64,000 nucleotides of DNA from Pseudomonas sp. 7SR1 (GCF_900156465.1 NZ_LT707064.1:4355001-4419000), one strand, 5' to 3'. Numbered from the stretch's first letter, positions 51,797-61,785 are shown. Translations and numbers: made by a program. The notes: generated by a model from the sequence alone, not told the origin.

Positions 51797-54700
51797 ATGA
51801 AGACCGATAACAAGAAATACCCCTCGCTACCGGGGCGCCTGTTCCTGCCCAGGACGCTCAACCGCGCCATGCTCTGCGCCCTGGCTACCCTGGGCACGGC
51901 CCAGGCGGCGCCCTACGTCGAGGGTGGCCGGCCCGGGGATCCGGCCAGTTGGCGCAGCGCCGAATTCGATGCGCAGTGGGGGCTTGGGGCGATCAATGCA
52001 CAGCAGGCCTACGCCGCCGGCTACACTGGCAAGGGCGTCAAGCTGGGTATCTTCGATCAACCGGTCTATGCCGCCCACCCGGAATTCTCCGGCACCGACA
52101 AGGTGGTGACCCTGGTCACCAGCGGCATTCGCGAATACACCGACCCGTACATTCCGGTGAAGGCCGGCGACCCGTTCCGCTATGACGGCTCTCCCACGGT
52201 GGGCTCCGATGGCAAGCTCGGCTCCCATGGTACCCACGTCGGCGGGATCGCTGCCGGCAGCCGCGATGGCGGGTCGATGCACGGCGTGGCGTTCGATGCG
52301 CAGATCATCAGCGCCGATAACGGCGACCCGGGGCCTGAAGACGGCATTATCCGGGGCAACGATGGCGCGGTGTACAAGGCCGGTTGGGATGCGCTGATTG
52401 CCAGCGGGGCTCGGATCATCAACAACAGCTGGGGCATCGGCATCACTGACCGCTTCGACCAGGGCGGCCGTGACCCGGCATTTGCGCATTTCACCGTGCA
52501 GGATGCGCAGTTGCAGTTCGACCAGATCGAACCGCTGCTGGGTACCCGGGCCGGGGGCGCCTACGAAGGGGCCATCGCCGCGGCCCGCAGCGGGATCGTC
52601 ACCATCTTCGCCGCCGGCAACGACTACAACCTCAACAACCCCGACGCCATCGCGGGCCTGGCGTACTTCGTGCCGGACATCGCCCCCAACTGGCTGACGG
52701 TGGCGGCCCTGCAGATCAACCCTGACACCAGCAGTGCCGACCCGTACACCATCAGCACCTTCTCTTCGCGCTGTGGCTATACCGCCAGTTTCTGCGTCTC
52801 GGCACCGGGCACCCGGGTCTACAGCGCCGTGATCGGCGGCACCAGCCTGGACGACCTGACCGTGGGCTACGCCAACAAGAGCGGTACGTCCATGGCCGCG
52901 CCCCATGTGGCCGGCAGCGTGGCGGTGCTGATGGAGCGTTTCCCCTACATGACCGGTGCCCAGGTGGCCAGCGTCTTGCGCACCACGGCCACGGACATGG
53001 GCGCGCCGGGTGTCGACGCGCTGTACGGCTGGGGCATGATCAACCTGGGCAAGGCCATCGACGGGCCGTCGATGCTGGTGACCGCGCAGGATATACCCCA
53101 AGCGTTTCGGGTCGATGGCGCCTATGGCTCCGGCCAGTTCGTCGCGAATCTGCCGGGGATCGGCGCGGTCATCGATGCAGGCCTGCCCACCCAACGAGTG
53201 TGCAGTGGCATACAGTGCGGCCTGGATGTCTGGCGCAACGATATTTCCGGGCACGGCGGCCTGACCAAGGAAGGCATCGGCACCCTGGTGCTCACCGGTA
53301 ACAACACTTACAGCGGACCGACCCTGGTCAACGAAGGGCGGCTGGCGGTCACCGGCTCCCTGGCCTCGGCCGTGACCGTGAACGAGGGCGGTATCCTCGG
53401 CGGCAACGGTCGCATCGCCAGCCTGACGGCGAAACGCGGCGCCAGCGTGGCACCGGGCAACTCCATCGGCACCTTGCAGGTGGCCGCAGACGTGACCTTC
53501 GAGCCCGGCTCGAATTACGCGGTAGAGGTGTCTCCTGTCTCCAGCGACCTGATCGTTGCCGGCGGCAAGGCCATCATCGACGGGGCGACGGTATCCCTGT
53601 CTCTGGAAAACAGCCCGACACTGCTCACCGCCGGTGAAGTGAAAAGCCTGCTGGGCCGGCAATTAAACATCCTGCAGGCGGCCGGCGGCATTGAAGGGCG
53701 CTTCGATCAGGTGTTGCCCGACTATGCGTTCCTGGGCGGCGACCTGGCGTACTCCGCCAGTGGCATCCAGTTGGCGGTGGCGCGCAACGCGACCTCCTTC
53801 AGCAGCCTTGGCCTGACGCCCAACCAGCGCGCCGTGGCGAGCGCAGCCGAGCAATTGGGGGCGGGCAACGCCTTGTATGAAGCGTTGTTGCTGTCCCCCA
53901 GCGCCGCGGTGGCGCAACAGGCATTCCAACAACTGTCCGGCGAGATCCACCCGGCCATCGGCACGTTGCTGATCAATGACAGCCGTCATCTGCGCGACGC
54001 GGTGATCGACCGGTTGCGACAGGACGCGCTGTACGACGCCGCCGCGCCGACCGATGCCGGCAGCAATGCCTGGGTCAAGGTCCTGGGAGCCTGGGGCAAA
54101 AGCGACGGCGGCAACGAAAACGCCAGTTCCACCAGCTCCATTGGCGGTCTGCTGGCCGGTGTGGATGGCCTGGTCGCCGACGGGACGCGGCTGGGCTTCG
54201 TCACCGGGTACAGCGACAGTTCGTTGAGCATGGGGGATGGCACCCACTCGTCAGCCAAGGCAGACAGCTATCACCTGGGGGCGTACCTGGGGCATGAGAT
54301 CGATGCCCTGCGCCTGACGGTGGGTGGTGCCTACGCCTGGCATCGCATCGATGTCCAGCGCGACCTGCAATTCAACGAGGTGAACGGCCGGGAGAAAACC
54401 AAGCGTGATGCCCGCACCGCCCAGTTCTTCACCGAGGCGGCGTATCGCCTTGATCTTGAACCCGTGGCCCTGGAGCCGTTCGCCAACCTGGCCTATGTGC
54501 ACCTGGACAGCGACAGCTTCCATGAGAAGGGCGACGCCGCGGCCTTGCGTGCCGGTGACGACCGTCGCGACGCGCTGCTGTCGACGCTGGGCGTGCGGGC
54601 CGGGCATACCCTGGCGTTGTCCAGGACGCAGCAGTTGCAGCTGTCCGGAACCCTCGGCTGGCAGCACAACCTGAGCGACACCCGTTCCGAGCAGGACCTG

Positions 54701-54889
54701 GCGTTCGTCGGCGGTGGCAGCACCTTCGCGGTGCAGAGCGTGTCCATGGACCGCAACGCGGCGGTGGTGGGGGCCCGTGCCGGGCTGGCGGTGGCCAAGG
54801 ACGTCCAGCTCAACCTGGACTACAACGGCCTGCTCGGTTCCCGGGACAAGAACCACGGCGTCGGCCTGACGCTGGACTGGCGCTTCTGA
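51797..54889 (+). CDS. Autotransporter subtilisin-like serine protease
   Basis: 1030 residues. A long signal region (to about residue 35) precedes an S8 protease domain with Asp87 (GIFDQPVYAAHPEF), His147 (GSHGTHVGGIAAG) and Ser365 (SGTSMAAPHVAG), so the triad is complete. An autotransporter-associated beta-strand repeat (GTLVLTGNNTYSGPTLVNEG) and a stem region lead to a C-terminal beta-barrel ending TLDWRF. It is exported by type V secretion, independent of AprDEF. The start is ATG 51797 with AAGGA nine bases upstream. It corresponds to the PspA/PspB proteins often encoded next to apr/tli operons; only one copy is present here. Confidence 0.93.
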   Translation: MKTDNKKYPSLPGRLFLPRTLNRAMLCALATLGTAQAAPYVEGGRPGDPASWRSAEFDAQWGLGAINAQQAYAAGYTGKGVKLGIFDQPVYAAHPEFSGTDKVVTLVTSGIREYTDPYIPVKAGDPFRYDGSPTVGSDGKLGSHGTHVGGIAAGSRDGGSMHGVAFDAQIISADNGDPGPEDGIIRGNDGAVYKAGWDALIASGARIINNSWGIGITDRFDQGGRDPAFAHFTVQDAQLQFDQIEPLLGTRAGGAYEGAIAAARSGIVTIFAAGNDYNLNNPDAIAGLAYFVPDIAPNWLTVAALQINPDTSSADPYTISTFSSRCGYTASFCVSAPGTRVYSAVIGGTSLDDLTVGYANKSGTSMAAPHVAGSVAVLMERFPYMTGAQVASVLRTTATDMGAPGVDALYGWGMINLGKAIDGPSMLVTAQDIPQAFRVDGAYGSGQFVANLPGIGAVIDAGLPTQRVCSGIQCGLDVWRNDISGHGGLTKEGIGTLVLTGNNTYSGPTLVNEGRLAVTGSLASAVTVNEGGILGGNGRIASLTAKRGASVAPGNSIGTLQVAADVTFEPGSNYAVEVSPVSSDLIVAGGKAIIDGATVSLSLENSPTLLTAGEVKSLLGRQLNILQAAGGIEGRFDQVLPDYAFLGGDLAYSASGIQLAVARNATSFSSLGLTPNQRAVASAAEQLGAGNALYEALLLSPSAAVAQQAFQQLSGEIHPAIGTLLINDSRHLRDAVIDRLRQDALYDAAAPTDAGSNAWVKVLGAWGKSDGGNENASSTSSIGGLLAGVDGLVADGTRLGFVTGYSDSSLSMGDGTHSSAKADSYHLGAYLGHEIDALRLTVGGAYAWHRIDVQRDLQFNEVNGREKTKRDARTAQFFTEAAYRLDLEPVALEPFANLAYVHLDSDSFHEKGDAAALRAGDDRRDALLSTLGVRAGHTLALSRTQQLQLSGTLGWQHNLSDTRSEQDLAFVGGGSTFAVQSVSMDRNAAVVGARAGLAVAKDVQLNLDYNGLLGSRDKNHGVGLTLDWRF

Positions 54890-54971
54890 AAACGTTGCCC
54901 GGCCGCTGCTGTGCGAGCGCGTCGGGCAAGGCATATCCACTCATTCCAACAACAAAAAGAGTGCAACAACC

Positions 54972-56825
54972 ATGGGAATCTACGACTACAAGAACTTCGG
55001 CACCATCGAATCGAAGGCATTGGTCAGCGATGCGATGGCGATCATGCTGTATTCCTATCACAACCTCGACCACGGTTTTGCCGCCGGGTACCAGCAGAAC
55101 GGCTTCGGCGCCGGCCTGCCCGCGACCTTGGTGACGGCCCTGCTGGGAGGCACCGACTCCCAAGGGGTGATTCCCGGCGTGCCATGGAATCCCGACTCGG
55201 AAAAGCTGGCCCTGGAAGCGCTGCAAAAGGCCGGCTGGACCCCCATCAGCGCCTCCCAGTTGGGCTATGCCGGCAAGGTGGACGGCCGGGGAACGTTCTT
55301 TGGCGAGAAGGCCGGCTATACCACCGCCCAGGTGGAAATCCTCGGCAAGTACGATGCCGACGGGCAGCTCAAGGAAATCGGGATTTCCTTTCGCGGCACC
55401 AGCGGTCCTCGTGAAAACCTGATCAGCGACTCCATCGGCGATGTAATCCATGATGTGATGGCCGCGCTGGGCCCCAAGGACTTCGCCAGAAACTATGTCG
55501 GCGAAGCCTTCGGCAACCTGCTCGGCGATGTCGCGGCATTTGCCCGGGCCCATGGCCTGACAGGCGAAGACGTACTGGTCAGCGGCCACAGCCTGGGCGG
55601 GCTGGCGGTCAACAGCCTGGCGGACCTGAGCGGCGACAAGTGGGGGGGCTTCTACAGCGGCGCGAACTACATCGCCTATGCATCACCCACCCAAAGCGCC
55701 AGTGACAAGGTCTTGAACATCGGTTACGAGAACGACCCGGTGTTCCGGGCGCTGGACGGCTCGACGTTCAACCTGTCGTCGGTGGGGGTACATGACGCGC
55801 ACCAGGACTCGGCGACCAACAACATCGTCAGCTTCAACGACCATTACGCCTCGGCGGCATGGAACGTGCTGCCGTTTTCCATCCTCAACATCCCGACCTG
55901 GATTTCCCACCTGCCCACGGGCTACGGCGACGGCATGGGGCGGATAATGGACTCCGCGTTCTATGACCTCACCGGCAAAGACTCTACCATCGTGGTCGCC
56001 AACCTCTCGGACCCGGCACGCGGTAATACGTGGGTGCAGGACCTCAATCGCAACGCCGAGGCTCATACGGGCAGCACTTTGATCATCGGCAGCGACAAGG
56101 ATGACCTGATCCAGGGCGGGCAGGGCAGCGATTACCTGGAGGGACGCGCCGGCAATGACACCTTTCGCGACAGTGGCGGCTACAACGTGATCCTGGGCGG
56201 TCAGGGCAACAACACCTTGCAGCTGCAACAGTCGGTGAAGGATTTCAGTTTCGCCCATGATGGGGCGGGAACGCTGTACGTGCGTGACGCCCATGGGGAG
56301 ATCAGCATGACCCGCGACATCGGCACGCTGGTGAGCAAGGAGTCCGGCTCGTTCTGGGGGCTGCTCAAGGATCAGGTGAGCCACAGCGTCACCGCGAACG
56401 GCCTGGTCAGCGATGGCCATGTCACCGCGTATGCGTCAGCGGTCAAGGGCGGTGCGGCCAACGATACCCTGGCGGCCCGGGCGACAGGCGACTGGCTGTT
56501 CGGCCTGGACGGCGACGATGTGCTGGTGGGCGGCGCGGGGAACGACACCTTCGTGGGCGGCTCGGGCAACGACGTGATGCAGTCCGGTGGCGGACAGGAC
56601 ACGTTTATCTTCAATGGCGCGTTCGGCCAGGACCGCATCAGCGGGTATGATGTCGGCGACACACTGGTGTTCCTGGGCGTCCAAGGCGCCGGCGCGGGTT
56701 ACGACTACCGCCAGCACCTGTCGCAGGTGGGCAACGACACCTTGCTCAAGGTAGGCGACAGCTCCGTGACCCTGGTGGGTGTCGGACTGGCCCAGGTAGG
56801 AGGCGACGGCCTTGTGTTCGCCTGA
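54972..56825 (+). CDS. Extracellular RTX lipase / polyurethanase (family I.3)
   Basis: 617 residues, matching the longer family I.3 lipases also known as polyurethane esterases of P. fluorescens/chlororaphis-type strains. The nucleophile is Ser207 in SGHSLGG. Calcium-binding RTX repeats (GSDYLEGRAGND, GGAGNDTFVGGSGNDVM) fill the C-terminal third, followed by a secretion-signal-like end. No signal peptide. Export by the AprDEF machine encoded upstream is expected, as for TliA-TliDEF. Only a weak AGAG ribosome-binding site is seen. It splits triacylglycerols and related esters outside the cell. Confidence 0.93.
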   Translation: MGIYDYKNFGTIESKALVSDAMAIMLYSYHNLDHGFAAGYQQNGFGAGLPATLVTALLGGTDSQGVIPGVPWNPDSEKLALEALQKAGWTPISASQLGYAGKVDGRGTFFGEKAGYTTAQVEILGKYDADGQLKEIGISFRGTSGPRENLISDSIGDVIHDVMAALGPKDFARNYVGEAFGNLLGDVAAFARAHGLTGEDVLVSGHSLGGLAVNSLADLSGDKWGGFYSGANYIAYASPTQSASDKVLNIGYENDPVFRALDGSTFNLSSVGVHDAHQDSATNNIVSFNDHYASAAWNVLPFSILNIPTWISHLPTGYGDGMGRIMDSAFYDLTGKDSTIVVANLSDPARGNTWVQDLNRNAEAHTGSTLIIGSDKDDLIQGGQGSDYLEGRAGNDTFRDSGGYNVILGGQGNNTLQLQQSVKDFSFAHDGAGTLYVRDAHGEISMTRDIGTLVSKESGSFWGLLKDQVSHSVTANGLVSDGHVTAYASAVKGGAANDTLAARATGDWLFGLDGDDVLVGGAGNDTFVGGSGNDVMQSGGGQDTFIFNGAFGQDRISGYDVGDTLVFLGVQGAGAGYDYRQHLSQVGNDTLLKVGDSSVTLVGVGLAQVGGDGLVFA

Positions 56826-56944
56826 TTGACTTGATTCGAGGAAGACGTGAGAGGGGGCATCGACCAGGAGGGAAACCGGGCCGTCAAGGCTTCGGCACCG
56901 CATGAGGTCATGTCCCCTCGTCACGTATGAGGAGAGGTACTGCA

Positions 56945-57331
56945 GTGAAGGGTAGACAAGGGTTGTTCATCGGTCTGATGGGGGCAATGGTTTCGGTTGG
57001 CGTGCTGGCGGATCTACCGGATCAGTCGATCCTGACCCGGTATGGCATCTCTGCCGACCAGTTGCCCATGGCCGAGGGCGACCACCGCGCAGATGCGCCT
57101 TCGCACCTGCCGCGTTTCGAGTTGCAGATGCCCAGGTCCTGGATCAGGGTGGACATCGAGGCGGCGAAGAGGCCGGGCATCACCGGAAACATCAGTATCG
57201 ATCGTTCCAACCGGCAGGAATACGAGCATTGCCTGCGCATGCAGGAACAGTCCTTGCGAAGGACGGGGGCGACCATCAGTTGCGACGAGGGCGGCCTGGC
57301 CCTGGAAATGGATGTCGATCAGGTCCGCTGA
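56945..57331 (+). CDS. Small secreted protein of unknown function
   Basis: 128 residues from GTG 56945, which has AGGAGAGG with seven-base spacing; an in-frame ATG at 56927 lies within that site. A signal peptide (about 1-23, LMGAMVSVGVLA) precedes a soluble region with only two Cys (EHCLRM and TISCDEG), likely to form a disulphide in the periplasm. I do not recognise a family. It follows the lipase in the same direction but over 119 bp. Confidence 0.7.
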   Translation: MKGRQGLFIGLMGAMVSVGVLADLPDQSILTRYGISADQLPMAEGDHRADAPSHLPRFELQMPRSWIRVDIEAAKRPGITGNISIDRSNRQEYEHCLRMQEQSLRRTGATISCDEGGLALEMDVDQVR

Positions 57332-57370
57332 GCGAGAGCGGCCCCCCGGGGGCAGAGGGCCTGTAGAGGA

Positions 57371-57595
57371 TCAGTCTTCCTTGCGGATCGTCGCCACTTC
57401 GTCGGCGCGAACCCGGACTTTCTTGCCCGAGATGTCTTCGAATTCATAGAAGCCATCGGAGGTGCGGGTGTTGGGGGTGTCCTGGGTCAAATACTGGGTG
57501 CCGTTCTGCAGGGTCACCACGGTCGGCGTCGAGCAACCGGCCAGCGCCAGGAACGCGGCAGCGGCCAAAGGCAGGCCCAGAAATCTGATGTTCAT
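57371..57595 (-). CDS. YgdI/YgdR family lipoprotein
   Basis: 74 residues with a lipobox LALAGC, so the mature protein is a lipidated, roughly 55-residue SH3-like domain (TLQNGTQYLTQDTPNTRTSDGFYEFED). The start is ATG 57595, with GAGAGG eight bases upstream; the earlier ATG 57601 is too close to that site. Function unknown; members are outer- or inner-membrane anchored. Confidence 0.9.
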   Translation of the reverse strand: MNIRFLGLPLAAAAFLALAGCSTPTVVTLQNGTQYLTQDTPNTRTSDGFYEFEDISGKKVRVRADEVATIRKED

Positions 57596-57793
57596 ATCCA
57601 TAACCTCTCGATCAAAGGCGCGGTCAGGCTGATTCGACCGCGCCACTACTGTAGTCAACCGCCATTGGTCTCGCTTGTTGTAGGAAAGTTCATCGCTGGC
57701 CGCAGGATTTCACCTTTAAATATAGGAGACCGCTCATCTTTTGCAGTTGCCTGTGCCCTTCGTTGCTGATATCTGTACGCATAACCAGTATTT

Positions 57794-59461
57794 GTGACGC
57801 TTCTTTCCGTGACCGCCAACCCCCTCGACGATCCGTTCTACTATCTGAACAACTTCCAGCAGGTACTCGCCTGGTTGACGCAGCGTTATGCCGATGTGCT
57901 CAGCCCCGAGGAACAGCGCTTCATCGATGAGTTCGCAGCGGTCCCCCGAGCGTCCCAGGCCCTGCTGGTGCGAATGGTGATGCGCAAGGGATTGCGCTTT
58001 CGGCACAGCAAGCTCAGTTATTGCGAAATCGGTGACATCGGCACCGCCGTCGAACCGTTGCTGGCCCTGGGTTGGGTCGTCGAACAGGTTCCCGTAAGCC
58101 TCGCCGAGTTGTTCGACGTACTGCTCAAACCGGAAATTCTCCTGTGCCTGGGGCACCTGATCGAGCGGCCCAAGGCGAAGAAGACCGAGTGGCTCCAGGC
58201 CCTGGGCGAGCAGTTCAACGAGCCGCAGCCGTTCCACGCCTGGTGTCCGCAACTTGAGGATCGGCTGTACAGCTTGACCATCATGGGCATCTGCGATCGT
58301 CTGCGGCTGATGTTCTTCGGCAACCTCTATCAGGACTGGTCGGAATTCGTACTGGCAGACCTGGGCATCTTTACCTATGAAACCGTGGCGTTCAGCGCCG
58401 AATCACGGGGCTTGCGCAGCCGTCGGGACGTGGATGCCTGCGTATTCCTGTACGAGTGCCAGCAACGCCTGGAAGCTGGTGAGGCCCCCCAGGACATCGT
58501 CGCCCAGGTCAATGCCCTGGAGCTGGGCAACCCGTGGCTGGAGCGCCGCCGGGGCAAGCTGTTGTTCCAGGTCGGCCAGTATGGCGAACGCATCGCCGAC
58601 TTTGCCTTGGCCCTGGGCATCTACCGTGACTGCACCTACCCCGGGGCCCGTTTGCGGATGATCCGTGTGCTGGAGCGCATCGGCGAGTACGCCCTGGCCC
58701 TGGCATTGAGCGAAGAGGCTGCGGGGGCCCCCCAGGACGCCGCCGAGGCCCAGGCCCTGCTCAGGATCGTGCCCCGCCTGCGGCGCAAGCTCGGCGGCCC
58801 GCCGGTGCCGCGTATGCTGGCCCGGGAAGTGGAGCGCCTGGACTTGCAACTGCCGCGCATCGACCCGACCCTGTCGGTGGAATATCACGTCCAGGCCCAC
58901 CTGCACGATGAAGCCGCTCCGGTGCATTACGTCGAGAACAGCCTGATCAACTCGCTGTTCGGGCTGCTGTGCTGGCCGGCGATATTCGCGCCGTTACCCG
59001 GGGCGTTTTTCCACCCGTTCCAGCGTGGTCCGGTGGACCTGCTCAACGAAGATTTCCACGCCCGTCGCGCCGACCTGTTCGCGGACTGCTTTGCCGAGCT
59101 GGACGACGGCCGCTATCGGCACACCATCATCCGGCGCTACGTGGAAAAGTGGGGCATCCAGTCGCCGTTCGTGTTCTGGGGCGCCTTGTCCGAAGAGCTG
59201 TTGAACCAGGCGCTGGACTGCCTGCCGGCCGCGCACCTCAAACACTGGTTCGACCGCCTGCTGCTGGATATCAAGGCCAACCGCGCCGGCATGCCGGACC
59301 TGATCCAGTTCTGGCCGCAGCACAAGACCTACCGGATGATCGAAGTCAAAGGCCCCGGCGATCGCCTGCAAGACAATCAGTTGCGCTGGCTGGAGTTCTG
59401 CCATGAGCATCGGATGCCGGTCGCCGTGTGCTACGTGCAATGGATGGAACAGGGCGCATGA
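57794..59461 (+). CDS. fan1: FAN1-like structure-specific nuclease (VRR-NUC)
   Basis: 555 residues, close to the size of the structurally known Pseudomonas aeruginosa FAN1. The C-terminal VRR-NUC domain has MPDLIQF with Asp502 and IEVKGPGD with Glu517 and Lys519, the complete PD-(D/E)XK site. The N-terminal region is the DNA-binding and helical part. FAN1 cuts 5' flaps and helps unhook interstrand crosslinks. Start GTG 57794 is the first plausible one but has no clear ribosome-binding site; GTG 57809 is an alternative. The stop overlaps the downstream helicase start. Confidence 0.9.
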   Translation: MTLLSVTANPLDDPFYYLNNFQQVLAWLTQRYADVLSPEEQRFIDEFAAVPRASQALLVRMVMRKGLRFRHSKLSYCEIGDIGTAVEPLLALGWVVEQVPVSLAELFDVLLKPEILLCLGHLIERPKAKKTEWLQALGEQFNEPQPFHAWCPQLEDRLYSLTIMGICDRLRLMFFGNLYQDWSEFVLADLGIFTYETVAFSAESRGLRSRRDVDACVFLYECQQRLEAGEAPQDIVAQVNALELGNPWLERRRGKLLFQVGQYGERIADFALALGIYRDCTYPGARLRMIRVLERIGEYALALALSEEAAGAPQDAAEAQALLRIVPRLRRKLGGPPVPRMLAREVERLDLQLPRIDPTLSVEYHVQAHLHDEAAPVHYVENSLINSLFGLLCWPAIFAPLPGAFFHPFQRGPVDLLNEDFHARRADLFADCFAELDDGRYRHTIIRRYVEKWGIQSPFVFWGALSEELLNQALDCLPAAHLKHWFDRLLLDIKANRAGMPDLIQFWPQHKTYRMIEVKGPGDRLQDNQLRWLEFCHEHRMPVAVCYVQWMEQGA

Positions 59462-61785
59462 GCCAGGAGCCGGTGTACAGCATCGCCGTGCGGGCACTCT
59501 GCGAGTTCACCGCCAAGACAGGCGACCTGGACCTGCGATTCACCCCGTCGCCCACGGCCCTGGAGGGTATCGTCGGTCATCGCACCGTGGCGTCGCGTCG
59601 CAGTGAGGGCTATCAGGCCGAAGTCAGCCTCGAAGGTAGCTACCGTGGGGTGAAGGTCAGGGGCCGGGCCGACGGTTATGACCCGCTGTGCAATTGCTTG
59701 GAGGAAGTGAAGACCTATCGGGGCGACCTGTCGCGGCAACCGGCCAATCATCGTCAGTTGCACTGGGCCCAGGCCAGGATCTACGGCTGGCTGATGTGCG
59801 ACAGGTTGCAACTGCCGCGCATCGATGTGGCGCTGGTGTATTTCGATATCGTCAGCGAAAGGGAAACCCGCCTGGCGCAAAGCTTCGAGGCGACCCAGCT
59901 GCGGGATTTCTTCGAGCAGCAGTGCGCGCTGTTCCTCGCCTGGGCCGAGCAGGAGGTTGCCCATCGACAGGCCCGCAACGACGGTGCGCTGGCCCTGGCC
60001 TTTCCCCACGCCGGCTTCAGGCCGGGACAGCGACACCTGGCCGAGTCGGTGTTCAAGGCCGTCAGCACCGGTCGATGCCTGATGGCCCAGGCGCCCACCG
60101 GCATTGGCAAGACCGTCGGTACCCTGTTTCCGATGCTCAAGGCCCTGGCGCCGCAGAAACTGGACAAGGTGTTCTTTCTCACGGCGAAGACCCCGGGTCG
60201 CAAACTGGCCCTGGATGCGGCACGGGTGCTGACCCGCAGCGCGCCGTCGATGCCGTTGCGGGTATTGGAGATGATTGCCCGGGACAAGGCTTGCGAGCAT
60301 CCGGACAAAGCCTGCCACGGCGAGTCCTGCCCGCTGGCCCGGGGGTTCTATGATCGCCTGCCGGCTGCCCGCCAGGCCGCGAGCCAGGTCACGCTGCTGG
60401 ACCAGGCCGCGTTGCGAGAGATCGCACTGGCCCACCAGGTGTGCCCGTACTACCTCAGCCAGGAAATGGCCCGGTGGGCCGATGTGGTGGTGGCCGACTA
60501 TAACTATTACTTCGATTTCAGCGCCTTGCTGTTCGGCCTGGCCCAGGCCAATGGCTGGACCGTCGCGACCCTGGTGGACGAAGCCCATAACCTGGTGGAG
60601 CGGGGCCGGCAGATGTACAGCGCGACCCTCGACCAGTCGACCCTGGCCGCCGTGCGCAAGAGCGCTCCCGAACCGCTGAAGAAAGCCTTGCAGCGGGTCC
60701 ACCGGCAATGGAACGCCCTGCACGCGCCACAGCTGGCGATCTACCAGGCCTACGACAAACCTCCGGACAAGCTCCTGCAGGCCTTGACGCAATGCACCAC
60801 GGTCATCGGTGATTATCTCAACGACCATCCCCAGGGCCTGGACAGCGCATTGCAGGCGTTCTACTTCGATGCCTTGCAGTTCGCCCGGGTGGCGGAGTCG
60901 TTCGATGAGCACTTTCTGTTCGATATAGACAAGCGCGAGCCGCACAGCCAGCGCAGCCGGTCAACCCTGTGCCTGCGCAACGTGGTGCCGGCCGGTTTCC
61001 TGCGGCCACGCTTCACGGCCGCCCGGGCCAGCGTGCTGTTTTCCGCGACCCTGAGCCCCCGGCATTATTATGCCGACCTGCTGGGCACGCCGGCGGACAC
61101 GGTCTGGATCGATGTGGAGTCGCCATTCCAGGCCGAACAGCTGGACGTCCAGGTGGTCAGCCGGATTTCCACTCGGTTTGCCCATCGCCAGGCATCCCTG
61201 GAACCGATCGTGGCGTTGATGGCCCGCCAGTTCAGCGCGCGTCCTGGCAATTACCTGGCATTCTTCAGCAGTTTCGACTATTTGCAGCAGGTGGCCGGGC
61301 TGTTTGCCGAGCGTCACCCGGACATCGCCACCTGGACGCAATCGCGGGGCATGGGAGAAGCCCCCCGCCAAGCCTTCCTCGAACGCTTCGAGGAACATGG
61401 CCGGGGCATCGGTTTCGCGGTATTGGGTGGGGCGTTCGGGGAAGGTGTCGACTTGCCGGGCTCCCGCCTGATCGGCGCGTTCATCGCGACCCTGGGCCTG
61501 GCGCAATTCAACCCGGTCAACGAGCAGATCAAGCAGCGCATGGCCGCGATCTTCGGCGACGGTTACGACTACACCTACCTGTATCCGGGGTTGCAGAAAG
61601 TCGTCCAGGCCGCGGGAAGGGTCATTCGTACCCAGCAGGACCGTGGCGTGGTCATGCTGATCGACGACCGTTTCGGCGAGGCCAGGGTGCGGCACTTGTT
61701 GCCGCGCTGGTGGTCAGTGACGGAGGAACACCCCCAGATGGCCCACCCGAATGTTCCGTCGGGCTTGCCTGGTGCTTTTTCCTGA
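59458..61785 (+). CDS. XPD/DinG-like Fe-S superfamily II DNA helicase
   Basis: 775 residues. Walker A is APTGIGKTVGTLFPM; four Cys (ACEHPDKACHGESC and, further on, HQVCPYY) bind the 4Fe-4S cluster as in XPD; motif II is DEAHNLVERGR and the C-terminal helicase half has GAFGEGVDLPGSRL and VIRTQQDRGVV. A PD-(D/E)XK-like region precedes it: the first 170 residues contain YDPLCNCLEEVKTYRGD. It unwinds DNA 5'-3' by family analogy. It is coupled by a four-base overlap to the FAN1-like gene, implying joint action in crosslink or flap repair (inference). Confidence 0.9.
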   Translation: MSQEPVYSIAVRALCEFTAKTGDLDLRFTPSPTALEGIVGHRTVASRRSEGYQAEVSLEGSYRGVKVRGRADGYDPLCNCLEEVKTYRGDLSRQPANHRQLHWAQARIYGWLMCDRLQLPRIDVALVYFDIVSERETRLAQSFEATQLRDFFEQQCALFLAWAEQEVAHRQARNDGALALAFPHAGFRPGQRHLAESVFKAVSTGRCLMAQAPTGIGKTVGTLFPMLKALAPQKLDKVFFLTAKTPGRKLALDAARVLTRSAPSMPLRVLEMIARDKACEHPDKACHGESCPLARGFYDRLPAARQAASQVTLLDQAALREIALAHQVCPYYLSQEMARWADVVVADYNYYFDFSALLFGLAQANGWTVATLVDEAHNLVERGRQMYSATLDQSTLAAVRKSAPEPLKKALQRVHRQWNALHAPQLAIYQAYDKPPDKLLQALTQCTTVIGDYLNDHPQGLDSALQAFYFDALQFARVAESFDEHFLFDIDKREPHSQRSRSTLCLRNVVPAGFLRPRFTAARASVLFSATLSPRHYYADLLGTPADTVWIDVESPFQAEQLDVQVVSRISTRFAHRQASLEPIVALMARQFSARPGNYLAFFSSFDYLQQVAGLFAERHPDIATWTQSRGMGEAPRQAFLERFEEHGRGIGFAVLGGAFGEGVDLPGSRLIGAFIATLGLAQFNPVNEQIKQRMAAIFGDGYDYTYLYPGLQKVVQAAGRVIRTQQDRGVVMLIDDRFGEARVRHLLPRWWSVTEEHPQMAHPNVPSGLPGAFS

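Noticed and set aside
51827..53662. 611-codon minus-strand frame opposite the subtilase
   Set aside because: Mirror of the protease coding frame; the plus strand has the complete Asp-His-Ser triad and signal region.
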